Positions 36,390 to 44,773 of a stretch of 64,000 nt of DNA are shown one piece after another. The DNA comes from Arthrobacter sp. StoSoilB19. Its GTDB lineage: Bacteria > Actinomycetota > Actinomycetes > Actinomycetales > Micrococcaceae. Location of the stretch: the NCBI RefSeq assembly GCF_019977275.1, contig NZ_AP024650.1, positions 3,286,001 through 3,350,000 on the forward strand, in the 5' to 3' direction. Under the pieces are notes generated by a model. It saw nothing but the letters and a program-made list of their open reading frames with translations, did no database searches and was not told the origin of the DNA. How positions within the stretch are numbered: position 1 is the stretch's first letter; each line of letters begins with the position of its first letter. Both the position numbers and the translations under genes were made by a program.

Positions 36390-38831
36390 TCAGCCTGCGC
36401 TTGAGGTCGGGATTGGTGCGGGGGTCCCCCCTCCGCCGGAATCCACGGTGGATGCCGGCGTTGCCTCGTCAACGGACGACGTCGGCTGCCCGCCTTCCCC
36501 GTACTGGCCCGCCGGCGCTGTGGCCACCTCAGTCGGAGCCGGGTTGGGGGCGCCGGCCGGGGCCGTCGGCTGGGCCGGGCCGGTGGGTTCGGTTTGGGAA
36601 CTGGCAGTCGTGGGGCCCGGGGAGGGTCCTGCTGATGCCGGAGCTGTCGGCCCGGAGGACGACGTCCCGGAAGTGCCCTTAACGATGGCCGTAATCTGCT
36701 CCTTGTAGCCGTTCAACGTGGCCTGGATATCGGAGAGCGGCACGTCCTGGAGATTCCGGCCGTACTCGGCGATCTGCGCCCACAACGCCTCGAGCTGCTG
36801 CTTGCTGGCCGGATCCAGCGGCCCGTCCAGGGTCAGGACCAGCTGGCTGGCCAGGGCGTAGGCCAGGCAGTCCAGGCAGTTGTAGTTCGCCGCCGCGGAG
36901 AGGTTCTGCGGGACGATGACGTCCGCCTGCCCCACCACCAGGACCACCTGGAATCCGACAGCCACCGCGGCGCAGCCCGTGCAGTTGGCGAAAGCGTAAG
37001 CCTCGTTGGTGGTGGTGACGGGATTGCCGTCCTCGGCCCACACCAGCGCGAACGCCACGCTGTACGTCACCGAGCCGTCGGTGGTGTTGACCGCGAGCGC
37101 CTGGTTTCCGTCGCCCTCCGGGGCGGCGGGCCGGTCGAACGGGAACACCCAGGACGGCGCCGCAGCGGAAGAAGCGCCGCCGGTGGAGGACGCCCCGGTA
37201 CCAGAGGCATCTGCGGGTACCAGCACCATGCTCAGCTGCGGGTTGTCCCGTGTGGGCTTGGTGGCGCCGGCCGGCCACAGCGCAAGGGTCTGCCCGGTTG
37301 CTCCCTGCCGGAGCGCCCCGCGCTCACGCTGGGGAAGGATTGCCCGGGTGGCGTCCCCAAGTGTCCCGCGTTCGTAAGCCTGGACCGGACGGTACGTCCC
37401 GCCGTCGGGCCACCATGCCCAGGCGAGCCCTGCCAGAAGAGCCGCGACGGCGGCCATGGCAACGGTGCGCTGCACCGCCTTGCCGCGCGTTTTCTGCCAC
37501 AGCCCGGTCACCAGCTGCCGCAGCAGCCGCACCACGATGTACAGCACGCCCAGCACCGGCACGGCCACCACAACAACCGCCAGTGCCCGCACCGCCGCGC
37601 CCAAAACGTCGCCGGAGGACAGACTCGCCGCCAGCATTTCCTGCTGCTTGACCGCACTCGCCCACCCGGTGGCCAGCAGCCGCGGCAGGGAAAGCACCAT
37701 CATCACCATGCTGAACAGCAGCACCGGAACGGTCACCAGGACCCAGGCGGTGACCACGGCCCGGGCCCAGGGCTTGAGCACCTTGCTTTCAGGGTTGCCC
37801 CACCGCCACGGAAGGATCCCCAGGAGGGTGGGCTTGATCCGCTGGAACAGGTCGGGCACGCCGGTAGCGTCGGCCAGGATGTGGTAGCCGTCATACTTCA
37901 CCAGCGGGATCAGCTGGCGGACCATCTGCAGGATCTGCGTGACCACCACCAGCAGCAGCGCATCAAAGCCGGTGGCCCACCACAGTCCCATGATGGCCAC
38001 TGCCACGATGGCGTTGAAGTACAGGCCGCCCAGGTCCGTGCGGATCCGGCCGCCGCGGCCCAGCCGGTATGAGTCGGTCACGTCCGTGAAGAACGCAGGC
38101 CACAAAAGGTACAGCCCGGCACCCATGGCCCCGGGAGTAGCCCCGCCCTTGCGGGTGGCGGCGGCATGGCCGAATTCGTGGAAGCCGGCGGAGAGGATGG
38201 TGACGGCGAGGATCAGCAGCAGGAGGGCGGGCTGGGCAAACGCCTCGTGGGTGGCCGAGCCCAGGCCCTTGACCATGAGCACCCACCAGCAGGCGGCCAG
38301 GAACGCCGCGGTCACGGCCACCACGATCAGCGGGTTGAAGAGGACAGCGAACGGCGCGGTGATCCTGCGGGTGCGTTGGGGGTCGGACACGATGTAGCGG
38401 AACCGCAGGCCCAGCAGCGGGTTGGCCTTCCTGACTTCGGGCTGGGTGCCGTCGGCGAGCCGGAGCAGGCCCATCGGGAGCAGCTGGGTGTCCATCAGGG
38501 TGCGCACGTTGTCCGCGCTGACCAGCCGTCCGGAGCCTTCGCTGACGTGCCGGGCGATGCCCTCAAGGTCCCGCGTCCCGTCGGCGGCCTCCAGCACCAA
38601 ATACAGGAGCCTGGTCAGCTGCAGGGTCTGGCCGTCGGCGCGCCGCACCAGGGCGGGCGGTTCGCGGTAGCCGGATCCTTCGGCGGGGCCAAGCAGCTGC
38701 ACACCGTCGGCCAGGGCGGGAAGGTGGCCGGCCGGCGTCGTAATGGTCTGGTCCGGGGGGTCCTGGGCAAGGGTGGCGCGTGACGACGGCGGGCCCGCCT
38801 CGGGAGGCGGGCCGCCGTGGGTTTGGGTCAT
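36390..38831 (-). CDS. M50 membrane metalloprotease with PqqD-like domain
   Basis: 813 residues. A PqqD-like domain (about 61-123) precedes a multi-span M50 core with zinc motif HEFGH at 218-222 and the third-ligand region KYDGYH at 312-317. After about six to eight transmembrane helices there is a long extracytoplasmic region with CTGC and CLDC motifs and a Ser/Thr/Pro-rich tail. This is the architecture of 'peptide zinc metalloprotease' proteins that process secreted peptides. It starts five bases after the stop of the repeat-protein gene, which is its likely substrate. Confidence 0.88.
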   Translation of the reverse strand: MTQTHGGPPPEAGPPSSRATLAQDPPDQTITTPAGHLPALADGVQLLGPAEGSGYREPPALVRRADGQTLQLTRLLYLVLEAADGTRDLEGIARHVSEGSGRLVSADNVRTLMDTQLLPMGLLRLADGTQPEVRKANPLLGLRFRYIVSDPQRTRRITAPFAVLFNPLIVVAVTAAFLAACWWVLMVKGLGSATHEAFAQPALLLLILAVTILSAGFHEFGHAAATRKGGATPGAMGAGLYLLWPAFFTDVTDSYRLGRGGRIRTDLGGLYFNAIVAVAIMGLWWATGFDALLLVVVTQILQMVRQLIPLVKYDGYHILADATGVPDLFQRIKPTLLGILPWRWGNPESKVLKPWARAVVTAWVLVTVPVLLFSMVMMVLSLPRLLATGWASAVKQQEMLAASLSSGDVLGAAVRALAVVVVAVPVLGVLYIVVRLLRQLVTGLWQKTRGKAVQRTVAMAAVAALLAGLAWAWWPDGGTYRPVQAYERGTLGDATRAILPQRERGALRQGATGQTLALWPAGATKPTRDNPQLSMVLVPADASGTGASSTGGASSAAAPSWVFPFDRPAAPEGDGNQALAVNTTDGSVTYSVAFALVWAEDGNPVTTTNEAYAFANCTGCAAVAVGFQVVLVVGQADVIVPQNLSAAANYNCLDCLAYALASQLVLTLDGPLDPASKQQLEALWAQIAEYGRNLQDVPLSDIQATLNGYKEQITAIVKGTSGTSSSGPTAPASAGPSPGPTTASSQTEPTGPAQPTAPAGAPNPAPTEVATAPAGQYGEGGQPTSSVDEATPASTVDSGGGGTPAPIPTSSAG

Positions 38832-38836
38832 CTGCC

Positions 38837-39520
38837 TTACTGCTGCAGGTCGGACTGCTGATCGGCCGTGGCGTTGGCCTCGCCGTCGATGTGCTGCGAG
38901 ATGGTGGCGCTCTGGTCCGAGATGGCGTAGGCCTGGCTGTCGATGGAGCCGATGTTCGCGGCCACCGCCGCGTCGATGGGAGCGGCAACGTTGGCATTGG
39001 CGGCCACGGCACCGTTGATGGGTGCCGCGATGGCGGCGTCGGCGTCCAGGTTTACGTCGACGTTCAGAAGGTTGCCGTTCAGGGCGCCCGCTGCATCCGT
39101 CAGCCCGCCGGTGCCGGAGGGGACCGTTACCGAACCGGACGTTCCGTCCGTGGTCCCGTCCGTGGTTCCGGTGTCGGTGGTACCCCCGTCCGCCGTGCCA
39201 TCAGCCTGGCCGATGACGCTGTCCTGCGTGGAGTCCGCATTCGCGTCGGCAGTGATGCCCTGGTCAATGGCGGCGTCCTGGCTGGACAGTGCCTGCGCGT
39301 CGGAGCCGAAGGAGAGGATGTTGGCCGAGGCTGCTGCGTCGATCGGTGCCGCCACGTTGGCGTTGGCGGCTACGGCCAGGTCGATGGGTGCTGCGGCGTT
39401 GATGCCAAGGTCCAGGTCAGCGTTCAGGTCCAGGACCGATGCCACTTCCTTGTCCGGAAGCGCGGTGGCCTGTTCCGACATCAGTTCTTCATCAGTGAGG
39501 GGACGCATTTCATTGTCCAT
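38837..39520 (-). CDS. Two-repeat Ala/Asp-rich protein, probable substrate of the M50 protease
   Basis: 227 residues from ATG 39520 (GGAGGT upstream). Residues 1-29 resemble a leader (PLTDEELMSEQATALPDKEV). Two repeats of about 74 residues follow (30-103 and 152-226), each built around VAANANVAAPIDAA (50-63 and 172-185) and rich in Ala, Asp, Asn and Gln. They are joined by a Gly/Thr/Asp linker. No Lys, Arg or Cys occurs after residue 24 and no Sec signal is present. The unusual composition and tight coupling to a PqqD/M50 protease suggest a processed peptide or a self-assembling surface polymer. Confidence 0.85.
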   Translation of the reverse strand: MDNEMRPLTDEELMSEQATALPDKEVASVLDLNADLDLGINAAAPIDLAVAANANVAAPIDAAASANILSFGSDAQALSSQDAAIDQGITADANADSTQDSVIGQADGTADGGTTDTGTTDGTTDGTSGSVTVPSGTGGLTDAAGALNGNLLNVDVNLDADAAIAAPINGAVAANANVAAPIDAAVAANIGSIDSQAYAISDQSATISQHIDGEANATADQQSDLQQ

Positions 39521-39755
39521 GCTTGAGAGACCTCCGGTGCGGCGCGGGTGCTCTGCCCCCAGCGGACAGCCCGCGCCCAACAATAGTAAGCATGATTATT
39601 AGTTTTGCGAAGGGACAACCTCGACGTTTTCGACGCGCAAGTTCCATTTTCGCGGCCCATATATGGCCTGCGCCCGGGAAGATGCGAGTCGAAAATGAAC
39701 CCGCGCGTCGAAAATGCGCTTGCGCGTCGGGGAGGGAGTGGCCCGGCGCCAGGCG
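39521..39755. other. Promoter region with repeat element
   Basis: The region upstream of the repeat-protein operon. Most of it is the inverted-repeat element at 39627-39729. Confidence 0.5.
39627..39729. repeat. Intergenic inverted-repeat element with GCGCGTCGAA motifs (copy 2)
   Basis: TTTTCGACGCGC (39627-39638) is the exact inverse of GCGCGTCGAAAA (39703-39714), and CGACGCGCAAG (39631-39641) is the inverse of CTTGCGCGTCG (39719-39729). GCGCGTCGAAAAT is shared with copy 1 near 10.7 kb. Confidence 0.65.
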
Positions 39756-40577
39756 CTAACTCCGGGCGAGCCCCAGGATCCCAGCCGCGGTCCCGGCAGC
39801 GCCACCGTGCTGGACGATGTGCGGCTTGCCGGGAATTTCCAGGAAGGTGCCGTTGGGGACCGTCGCGGCCAGCTTCTCGCACCAGTCCCTCGGGGCGATG
39901 GGGTCGCGTGAACCGCGGACCACAAGGACCGGCTGGCTCACCAGGGCCAGCCGCGCGTCCAGGTCGTAGCCCATCATGACGGGCAGCTCGGTCAGGTACC
40001 AGCGGAGCCCGGAACGGATGTAGTCGGTGAAGACGATGGCATTGCCCAGCGGGCTCTCCTTCAGCCCGTCCAGGCCAAGGGCCAGGGACTGCTCCAGGAC
40101 GGTCCGGCGGGTCGGGTCCACTACCGGGCCCAGCAGCGCCAGGTGGGACACCAGGTCCGGCCGCTGGACCGCGAGCTCGGTGGCAAACTGGGTGCCCATG
40201 GAGTGCCCCACCACCACTGCGCGGGAGACACCCATCTTTTCCAGCACCGCAGCCGTGTGTGCGGCGTAGTCGGCCACGGACAGCTGCCGGCCCGGGGTGG
40301 GGGTGCCGCCGAAGCCGGGGAGGTCCACGGCGTAGGTGTCCCCGTGCCGGGCCAGCAGCGCCTGCAGCCGCCGGTAATAGCGGTGCGACATTCCGATGCC
40401 GTGCAGCAGCACGAAGACCGGTCGCGGGGAACCCGCAGGGCCGGCAAGGAGGTACACGTGTGAGGTCAGTCCGCCGGCGGCGACAATCCGGGGCGTAAGG
40501 CAGGGCCGCATGCCGGGCAGGTGCATCGGGCGGCGCGCGGGTTCAGCGGCGGGTGGTTGGTCGGTTGCGGCGTGCAC
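39756..40577 (-). CDS. Alpha/beta hydrolase
   Basis: 273 residues, GTG start with AAAAGGA upstream. Catalytic Ser in GHSMG, Asp in GSRDPIAP and His in GKPHIVQ; oxyanion segment LLHGIGMSHRYY. Generic esterase/lipase fold acting in the cytoplasm. Next on the same strand after the lipid kinase, so possibly co-transcribed. Substrate unknown. Confidence 0.9.
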   Translation of the reverse strand: MHAATDQPPAAEPARRPMHLPGMRPCLTPRIVAAGGLTSHVYLLAGPAGSPRPVFVLLHGIGMSHRYYRRLQALLARHGDTYAVDLPGFGGTPTPGRQLSVADYAAHTAAVLEKMGVSRAVVVGHSMGTQFATELAVQRPDLVSHLALLGPVVDPTRRTVLEQSLALGLDGLKESPLGNAIVFTDYIRSGLRWYLTELPVMMGYDLDARLALVSQPVLVVRGSRDPIAPRDWCEKLAATVPNGTFLEIPGKPHIVQHGGAAGTAAGILGLARS

Positions 40578-40615
40578 CGGCAGTCCTTTTCAAGTTCAAA
40601 TCCATCGAGCGGTTC

Positions 40616-41512
40616 CTACCCTAAAGTGGCCAGCGCGGCAGGTGCGCTATGGACGGTGACCTGCGTGTCGGCGTCGAGCGACCTCACCTCACCGTCGATC
40701 TGGTACGGGATGGGCTTAAGGGTGATAAACCCGTAGCTGCTGACGCTGGGCTGGTCCCCCAGCCCCTTGGTGGCTGCGCGGAGCGCGGTGAGCAGCACCC
40801 GCAGCTTGGACTTGTGGGGGAAGACCACCACCTCGAACTTGCCGTCGGCCAGCTTGCTGTCGGCGTCGCTGAGGGTGGCGTACTTGGCCATCTGGGCGAT
40901 GTTGGCCAGGACCAGGCTGTCGAACTTCCGCCGCTTGCCGCCGTCGGGCAGGATCTCGAACGGCTTGAACTTGGCGAAGGTGCGCACAACGGACACCGTC
41001 TCCTTCAGTGCACCCTTGCTGCCCTGTTCCAGGCCGATGGCCATGATGGGCGTCAGGCCGAAGCCGATGTAGGAGTGTGCGTACTCGTCCGGGGCGTCCC
41101 CGGGCTGGCCCGTGGTGATGCGCAGGAGGTCGATGTGCCGGACGTCGCCGCCGGCAATGGCGTGTTCCAGCGGCCCGGTGCCGGTGCTGCGGCTGTGGTC
41201 GTTGGCGTTGCCCGCGGCCAGCACGGCGCACACGGCGTCCGGGTTCCCGGCCTGCATGAGGCCGTTGACCACCTCGTTGTACCCGCCGTCCCCGCTGACG
41301 GAGACCACCAGGACGTGCCCGGTGGCGGCAGCCTCGCGCGCCAGCTGGACGGCGTGCCCGGCATGGCTGGTGGGCTGCAGCCGGATGTCCGCGGCGTACG
41401 GAAGCAGGCCGCTGAGGCTGGCCTTGAGCTGTTCGGCGAGCGCGGGGGCGTCACCGGTGCTGTTGGGGTTGAAGATGATGGCGATGGTGTCGAAGGTCCG
41501 CGGCGTGCCCAT
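40616..41512 (-). CDS. Diacylglycerol/lipid kinase (DAGK catalytic domain)
   Basis: 298 residues from ATG 41512. The ATP-binding loop SVSGDGGYNEVVNGLM matches the G-G-D-G-T-x-N-E-V-x-N-G motif of YegS/DgkB kinases with a serine for the first glycine. N-terminal AIIFNPNSTG and GNANDHSRS (replacing the usual GTANDFA) support the family. It phosphorylates diacylglycerol or a related lipid. It lies ten bases after the 50-aa gene in an operon of overlapping small genes. Confidence 0.87.
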   Translation of the reverse strand: MGTPRTFDTIAIIFNPNSTGDAPALAEQLKASLSGLLPYAADIRLQPTSHAGHAVQLAREAAATGHVLVVSVSGDGGYNEVVNGLMQAGNPDAVCAVLAAGNANDHSRSTGTGPLEHAIAGGDVRHIDLLRITTGQPGDAPDEYAHSYIGFGLTPIMAIGLEQGSKGALKETVSVVRTFAKFKPFEILPDGGKRRKFDSLVLANIAQMAKYATLSDADSKLADGKFEVVVFPHKSKLRVLLTALRAATKGLGDQPSVSSYGFITLKPIPYQIDGEVRSLDADTQVTVHSAPAALATLG

Positions 41513-41522
41513 GCGCCGGTTC

Positions 41523-41675
41523 CTAGCTGTTGCCGGTGTGGACAAGGCTGTCCAGGTCCAGCTGCTGGGCAGGCGCGTCGGCCAGGCCGGCGGGCGTGAG
41601 GTCAAAATGCTCGACGGCGGCACGGGCTTCGCGGGCGGCGGCGGGGCCGTGCGGGGTATGGGTGTTGTTCATCAT
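41523..41675 (-). CDS. Small hypothetical protein, 50 aa
   Basis: ATG 41675 overlaps the stop of the upstream zinc-ribbon gene as ATGA, strong support for its start. Sequence begins MMNNTHTPHG, continues with an Ala/Arg-rich helix and ends LDLDSLVHTGNS. Soluble; no family recognised. Confidence 0.65.
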   Translation of the reverse strand: MMNNTHTPHGPAAAREARAAVEHFDLTPAGLADAPAQQLDLDSLVHTGNS

Positions 41676-41950
41676 GGGTGTGAAATTCCTTGCGTTTCAT
41701 GCGGAATGGGGGTGTGCGCGGGAAGCGCCGCCACGTGCTCTGCCGTGGTCTCCAGGACCCGGGAATGGCGGCACTGGGAACAGTGGATGGCCACGGCAAC
41801 TGTTGAGGCGCGGCGGTTCAGGACGGGCGGCGAGTCAACGAACAGGTGGAAGTCCGTGTCGCAGTGGGCGCACCACGGGCGTTTTCCGTGGGGCTGGAGG
41901 GTGTGCCTGGGCACGTAGCTGTTGGAGGCCTGGGTGACGAGAACTGTCAC
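41672..41950 (-). CDS. Small zinc-ribbon-like protein, 92 aa
   Basis: GTG 41950 overlaps the stop of the preceding gene as GTGA. Two cysteine pairs, WCAHCDTDFH and IHCSQCRHS, separated by about 30 residues, should bind one zinc. Part of a three-gene overlapping cluster (41947, 41672, 41523) ahead of the lipid kinase. Role unknown. Confidence 0.75.
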   Translation of the reverse strand: MTVLVTQASNSYVPRHTLQPHGKRPWCAHCDTDFHLFVDSPPVLNRRASTVAVAIHCSQCRHSRVLETTAEHVAALPAHTPIPHETQGISHP

Positions 41951-42198
41951 ACCACGGCCCGGTAGCTGCACAGGATGTAGTCGGCGGCCGCCGGTCCGGT
42001 CATGCGCAGGCAGGCGTCGGGGCGGACGCGTCGGCTCATCGCCTCAAAGAAGACGTGCTCGTCCTGCGGCTCCTGCTGGGACAGGGTGCACCAGCTGGTG
42101 TAGAGGCCGTACAGGGTGTCGTCGTCAAGGCTGCTCCCGGACTCGTGGTCCGGGCAGGTGGCTTCGGTGAGGAACTGGTCGAACTGTGATTGCGCCAT
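41947..42198 (-). CDS. LYGLY-SWC family protein, 83 aa (paralogue of the 42617 gene)
   Basis: ATG 42198. Conserved elements shared with the divergent 92-aa protein are F-L-x-E, D-D-x-L-Y-G-L-Y-x-S-W-C-x-L and the C-terminal R-M-T-G-P-A-A-x-D-Y-I-L. No membrane or signal segment. Function unknown; the pair probably arose by inverted duplication. Confidence 0.8.
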   Translation of the reverse strand: MAQSQFDQFLTEATCPDHESGSSLDDDTLYGLYTSWCTLSQQEPQDEHVFFEAMSRRVRPDACLRMTGPAAADYILCSYRAVV

Positions 42199-42616
42199 GG
42201 TGGCTCTTTTCAAACAAGGTGCAGTTGTTCGCCGTTCGGCTACAGCGGTTCGAACCCGGAGCCTTGCACAGTGCACCGGGCGGGTTTGCGGGGAGCTGTG
42301 AGTGCCCGGCAGGGAAAATCAAACGTGGGGTGGGAGGAGAAGGGGGGCCATGTAGTTCTCCTGGGAAATGCGTGAGCAGCCATAGCGGCCATGCAAACTC
42401 TGATCCCTTGACTAAAACCATGTCGACAATTTCTCTACACTGTAGACTTTAGGTGTAGACCCAGTAATAAGCAAGCTGGGGGCGGCGTGGCACACGGCGA
42501 GGTATGGGCCGATTTCCGGGCCCAAAGGAATGCCGGGAGCGGACCCATCCAGGGCACCCGCGGCTACGAATGCAGCATGTGTGAGCATACGGCCGCACCC
42601 GGCTGAAGGGCCAAAC
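42199..42616. other. Divergent intergenic region between the two paralogues, 418 bases
   Basis: No gene seen. AT-richer stretch around 42410-42475 likely holds promoters and contains the TCTACA-C-TGTAGA palindrome. Confidence 0.5.
42434..42460. promoter_or_regulatory. TACA/TGTA operator-like palindromes
   Basis: TCTACACTGTAGA (42434-42446) is a perfect odd palindrome followed by the half site GTGTAGAC (42453-42460). TACA-x-TGTA cores are typical of BlaI/MecI/CopY-type repressor sites. No such repressor gene is in the window. Confidence 0.5.
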
Positions 42617-42895
42617 ATGAGCGCCCCGAATCATCGACAATTCCTGTCCGAATGCCTTGTCCCCGTCCCGGCAAAGCAGCCGGGCATCAGCGACGACGAG
42701 TTGTACGGGCTGTACCTGAGCTGGTGCCTGCTCAATGCCCGGAAGCCCGGCCCCACCGCGTCGCTGTGGGCAGCCGTACGGCAGGAAGGGTACCTGCAGC
42801 AGCACCGCGGCGGCCGGAACGAGTGGCCGGATTTGTGTATGACCGGCCCTGCGGCCGTGGACTACATCCTCGCCAGCCGGCCCAGCCTGCTGTAA
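42617..42895 (+). CDS. LYGLY-SWC family protein, 92 aa
   Basis: ATG 42617 with AAGGG six bases upstream. Contains DDELYGLYLSWCLL and LCMTGPAAVDYILASR, matching the 83-aa protein encoded divergently. The middle part (SLWAAVRQEGYLQQHRGG) differs. Function unknown. Confidence 0.8.
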   Translation: MSAPNHRQFLSECLVPVPAKQPGISDDELYGLYLSWCLLNARKPGPTASLWAAVRQEGYLQQHRGGRNEWPDLCMTGPAAVDYILASRPSLL

Positions 42896-42981
42896 CCGGG
42901 CAGGCTGTAACAGGGCAAGAGGCACGACGGCGGGTGGCCGCCCGGGTGGGTAGCCGGGTCCGGGTTGGGTAAGGTCTGATC

Positions 42982-43908
42982 ATGATCCAGCAGGCTGCGG
43001 CCGTGTCCGCGCTGTCGTCCTACCACTGGCTGGGCATCCCGATTGCCGCGGCCGGCGCCGTCCTGCTTGCCTTGGGAACGCTGTTCCAGCACCGTGCCGT
43101 GGAAGACCAGCCGGCTGCAGCCGGGCGCGCGGCGGGCAGCATGGGCGGCGGACGCCTGCAGGCCCTGGTCCGGAGGCCGGTGTGGCTGGCCGGGACGGGG
43201 ATGCTCGGCGCCGCCATCCTCCTCCAGCTCACCAGCCTGCGGTTTTCGCCCCTGATCGTGGTGCAGCCCATCGGCGCCATTGCCCTGGTGGTCACCACCC
43301 TGGCAACGGCCCGGATGACCCGCCGGTCCCCCGGGCGGCGGGCCCTCACCGCAGTGGCGTTATGCGTTGGCGGCGTGGGTGTGTTCGTTGCCGTGGCGGC
43401 GCTGTCCGCGGAGGACGTGGAGGTCAGCGACCGGCACTTGATCACCATCCTGATCGTGCTCGCCGTGGTCCTGGCCGGTGTTGCCGTGGCCTTCGCCTTG
43501 TGGCGCCACCGGTCGGGTGCCGTGGTGTTCACCGCCGGAGCCGGGATCCTCTTCGGGTTCGTCGCGGCCCTGGCCAAGACCGTCATCGCCCGGCTGTTCC
43601 AGGGCGACTTCGAGTGGTTGTCGCTGACATGCCTGGCAGGCCTGCTCATCGCCGCCCTGGCCGGCAGCTTCCTGGTCCAGAACGCCCACACAAGGGGAAC
43701 CCCCGAACTCGTGGTGGCCGGCCTGACCGTCATCGATCCCCTCGTCGCCGTCGCCATCGGCATCACCATCCTGGGCGAGGCGGACGCAGCACCCCCGCTG
43801 GCAATCGTCCTGTTCCTCCTGTCAGGAGCCACCGCCGTCGCCGGCGTTTTCCTGCTCGCCACGGTCAAGAAGCCGCCTACGGCGGCGCGTGCGTCCGTTC
43901 GTGGTTGA
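42982..43908 (+). CDS. DMT-superfamily membrane protein (EamA/NIPA-like)
   Basis: 308 residues with about nine hydrophobic helices in two half-repeats; first helix HWLGIPIAAAGAVLLALGTL, conserved VVQPIGAIALVVTTL and, in the second half, VVAGLTVIDPLVAVAIGITILGE. This matches DMT permeases related to the NIPA/Mg transporter group. Substrate unknown. Confidence 0.82.
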   Translation: MIQQAAAVSALSSYHWLGIPIAAAGAVLLALGTLFQHRAVEDQPAAAGRAAGSMGGGRLQALVRRPVWLAGTGMLGAAILLQLTSLRFSPLIVVQPIGAIALVVTTLATARMTRRSPGRRALTAVALCVGGVGVFVAVAALSAEDVEVSDRHLITILIVLAVVLAGVAVAFALWRHRSGAVVFTAGAGILFGFVAALAKTVIARLFQGDFEWLSLTCLAGLLIAALAGSFLVQNAHTRGTPELVVAGLTVIDPLVAVAIGITILGEADAAPPLAIVLFLLSGATAVAGVFLLATVKKPPTAARASVRG

Positions 43909-43964
43909 ATGACCACTGTGCCCCAGAGCACAGTCAGGACCCATCCGAGCACCAGGAGGACACT

Positions 43965-44171
43965 ATGGCTGGAATCAACGCAAAGTTCGACAAGGAGTAC
44001 CTCGACAAGGGCATCGACGAATTGGCGAAGGCGCCCGTGGAGGCGCTGAAGGGATTGTCCGAAAGCGACGCGCAGAAGCTCAAAGAGGCGCTGAACATCA
44101 AGACCGTCAAGGACCTGGGCACCAACAAGTTCTTCCTCTGGGCGCAGTCCGTCGCCAAGCTCGCGGAGTAG
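43965..44171 (+). CDS. Small helix-hairpin-helix-like protein, 68 aa
   Basis: ATG 43965 with a strong AGGAGGA. Highly charged and helical; L-K-G-L-S-E-S-D-A-Q-K-L-K-E-A-L followed by NIKTVKDLGTNKF resembles a single HhH unit, as in DUF4332-type domains, but DNA binding is untested. Ends before a very strong terminator, so likely well expressed. Confidence 0.8.
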   Translation: MAGINAKFDKEYLDKGIDELAKAPVEALKGLSESDAQKLKEALNIKTVKDLGTNKFFLWAQSVAKLAE

Positions 44172-44194
44172 CGGGCACCATCCGTCCCTTCGGC

Positions 44195-44240
44195 AAACAC
44201 ACGAAAGCTCCCGGCGCAGGCCGGGAGCTTTCGTGTGTTT
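44195..44240. terminator. Perfect 20-bp bidirectional terminator
   Basis: The arms at 44195-44214 and 44221-44240 are exact inverse copies, starting AAACACACGAAAGC on one side and ending in TTTCGTGTGTTT, with loop CGCAGG. It lies between convergent genes and carries A/T flanks suited to both strands. Confidence 0.92.
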
Positions 44241-44255
44241 GGGTGCCTACCGCAC

Positions 44256-44627
44256 CTAGCCGGCCTTCACGGCGTCGGCAGCGCCGGCGAAAAGCCGGAT
44301 GCGGACTATCCGGACCACCACTCCCACCAGAACCAGGCCAATTCCCAGTGCCATGAGGCTCCACACGGGCACGGAATCGGAGTCGATGGTCCGGTAGCAC
44401 GTGGCCGCGGCCCCTCTGCCGGCCTCTTCCAGGTCAGCCAGTTCGGCGGCGCGGCTGTTGGGAAGCAACGGGCTGCCGCAGAGCGGGCCGGACGGCTGCA
44501 ACCCGATGACGAAGCCAAGGATGTACACGTCGAATCCCGCGGCGACAATCCACAGCCACGTCCGCTGCTGCCAAAAACCCAATTTGCCGGCAGGAACAGG
44601 CTTCGCCTGGGGATCACGCATCTTCAT
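44256..44627 (-). CDS. Two-span membrane protein, 123 aa
   Basis: ATG 44627 (another ATG six bases on). Helices at about residues 22-40 (LWIVAAGFDVYILGFVIGL) and 88-110 (WSLMALGIGLVLVGVVVRIV) frame an external loop with two cysteines (GPLCGS; ATCYRT). Family not recognised. Confidence 0.7.
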   Translation of the reverse strand: MKMRDPQAKPVPAGKLGFWQQRTWLWIVAAGFDVYILGFVIGLQPSGPLCGSPLLPNSRAAELADLEEAGRGAAATCYRTIDSDSVPVWSLMALGIGLVLVGVVVRIVRIRLFAGAADAVKAG

Positions 44628-44773
44628 AGGCCGAGCATAATCCGCGCCCGGATAAAGGTGGAGACAAAGGTGCAGGAGCGGCATTCAGCATTTCCCCAGC
44701 CTGCGGTCCTACAGTGAACCCTGCCGGTCCAACCCGTCGGGTGGACCCACGCGCAAATTTGGAGGAACACACC

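Noticed and set aside
40649..41599. 316-codon plus-strand frame
   Set aside because: Antisense to the lipid kinase; composition is that of a shadow frame.
42434..42446. LexA/SOS box
   Set aside because: The palindrome core TACA-x-TGTA does not match the actinobacterial SOS box GAAC-N4-GTTC.
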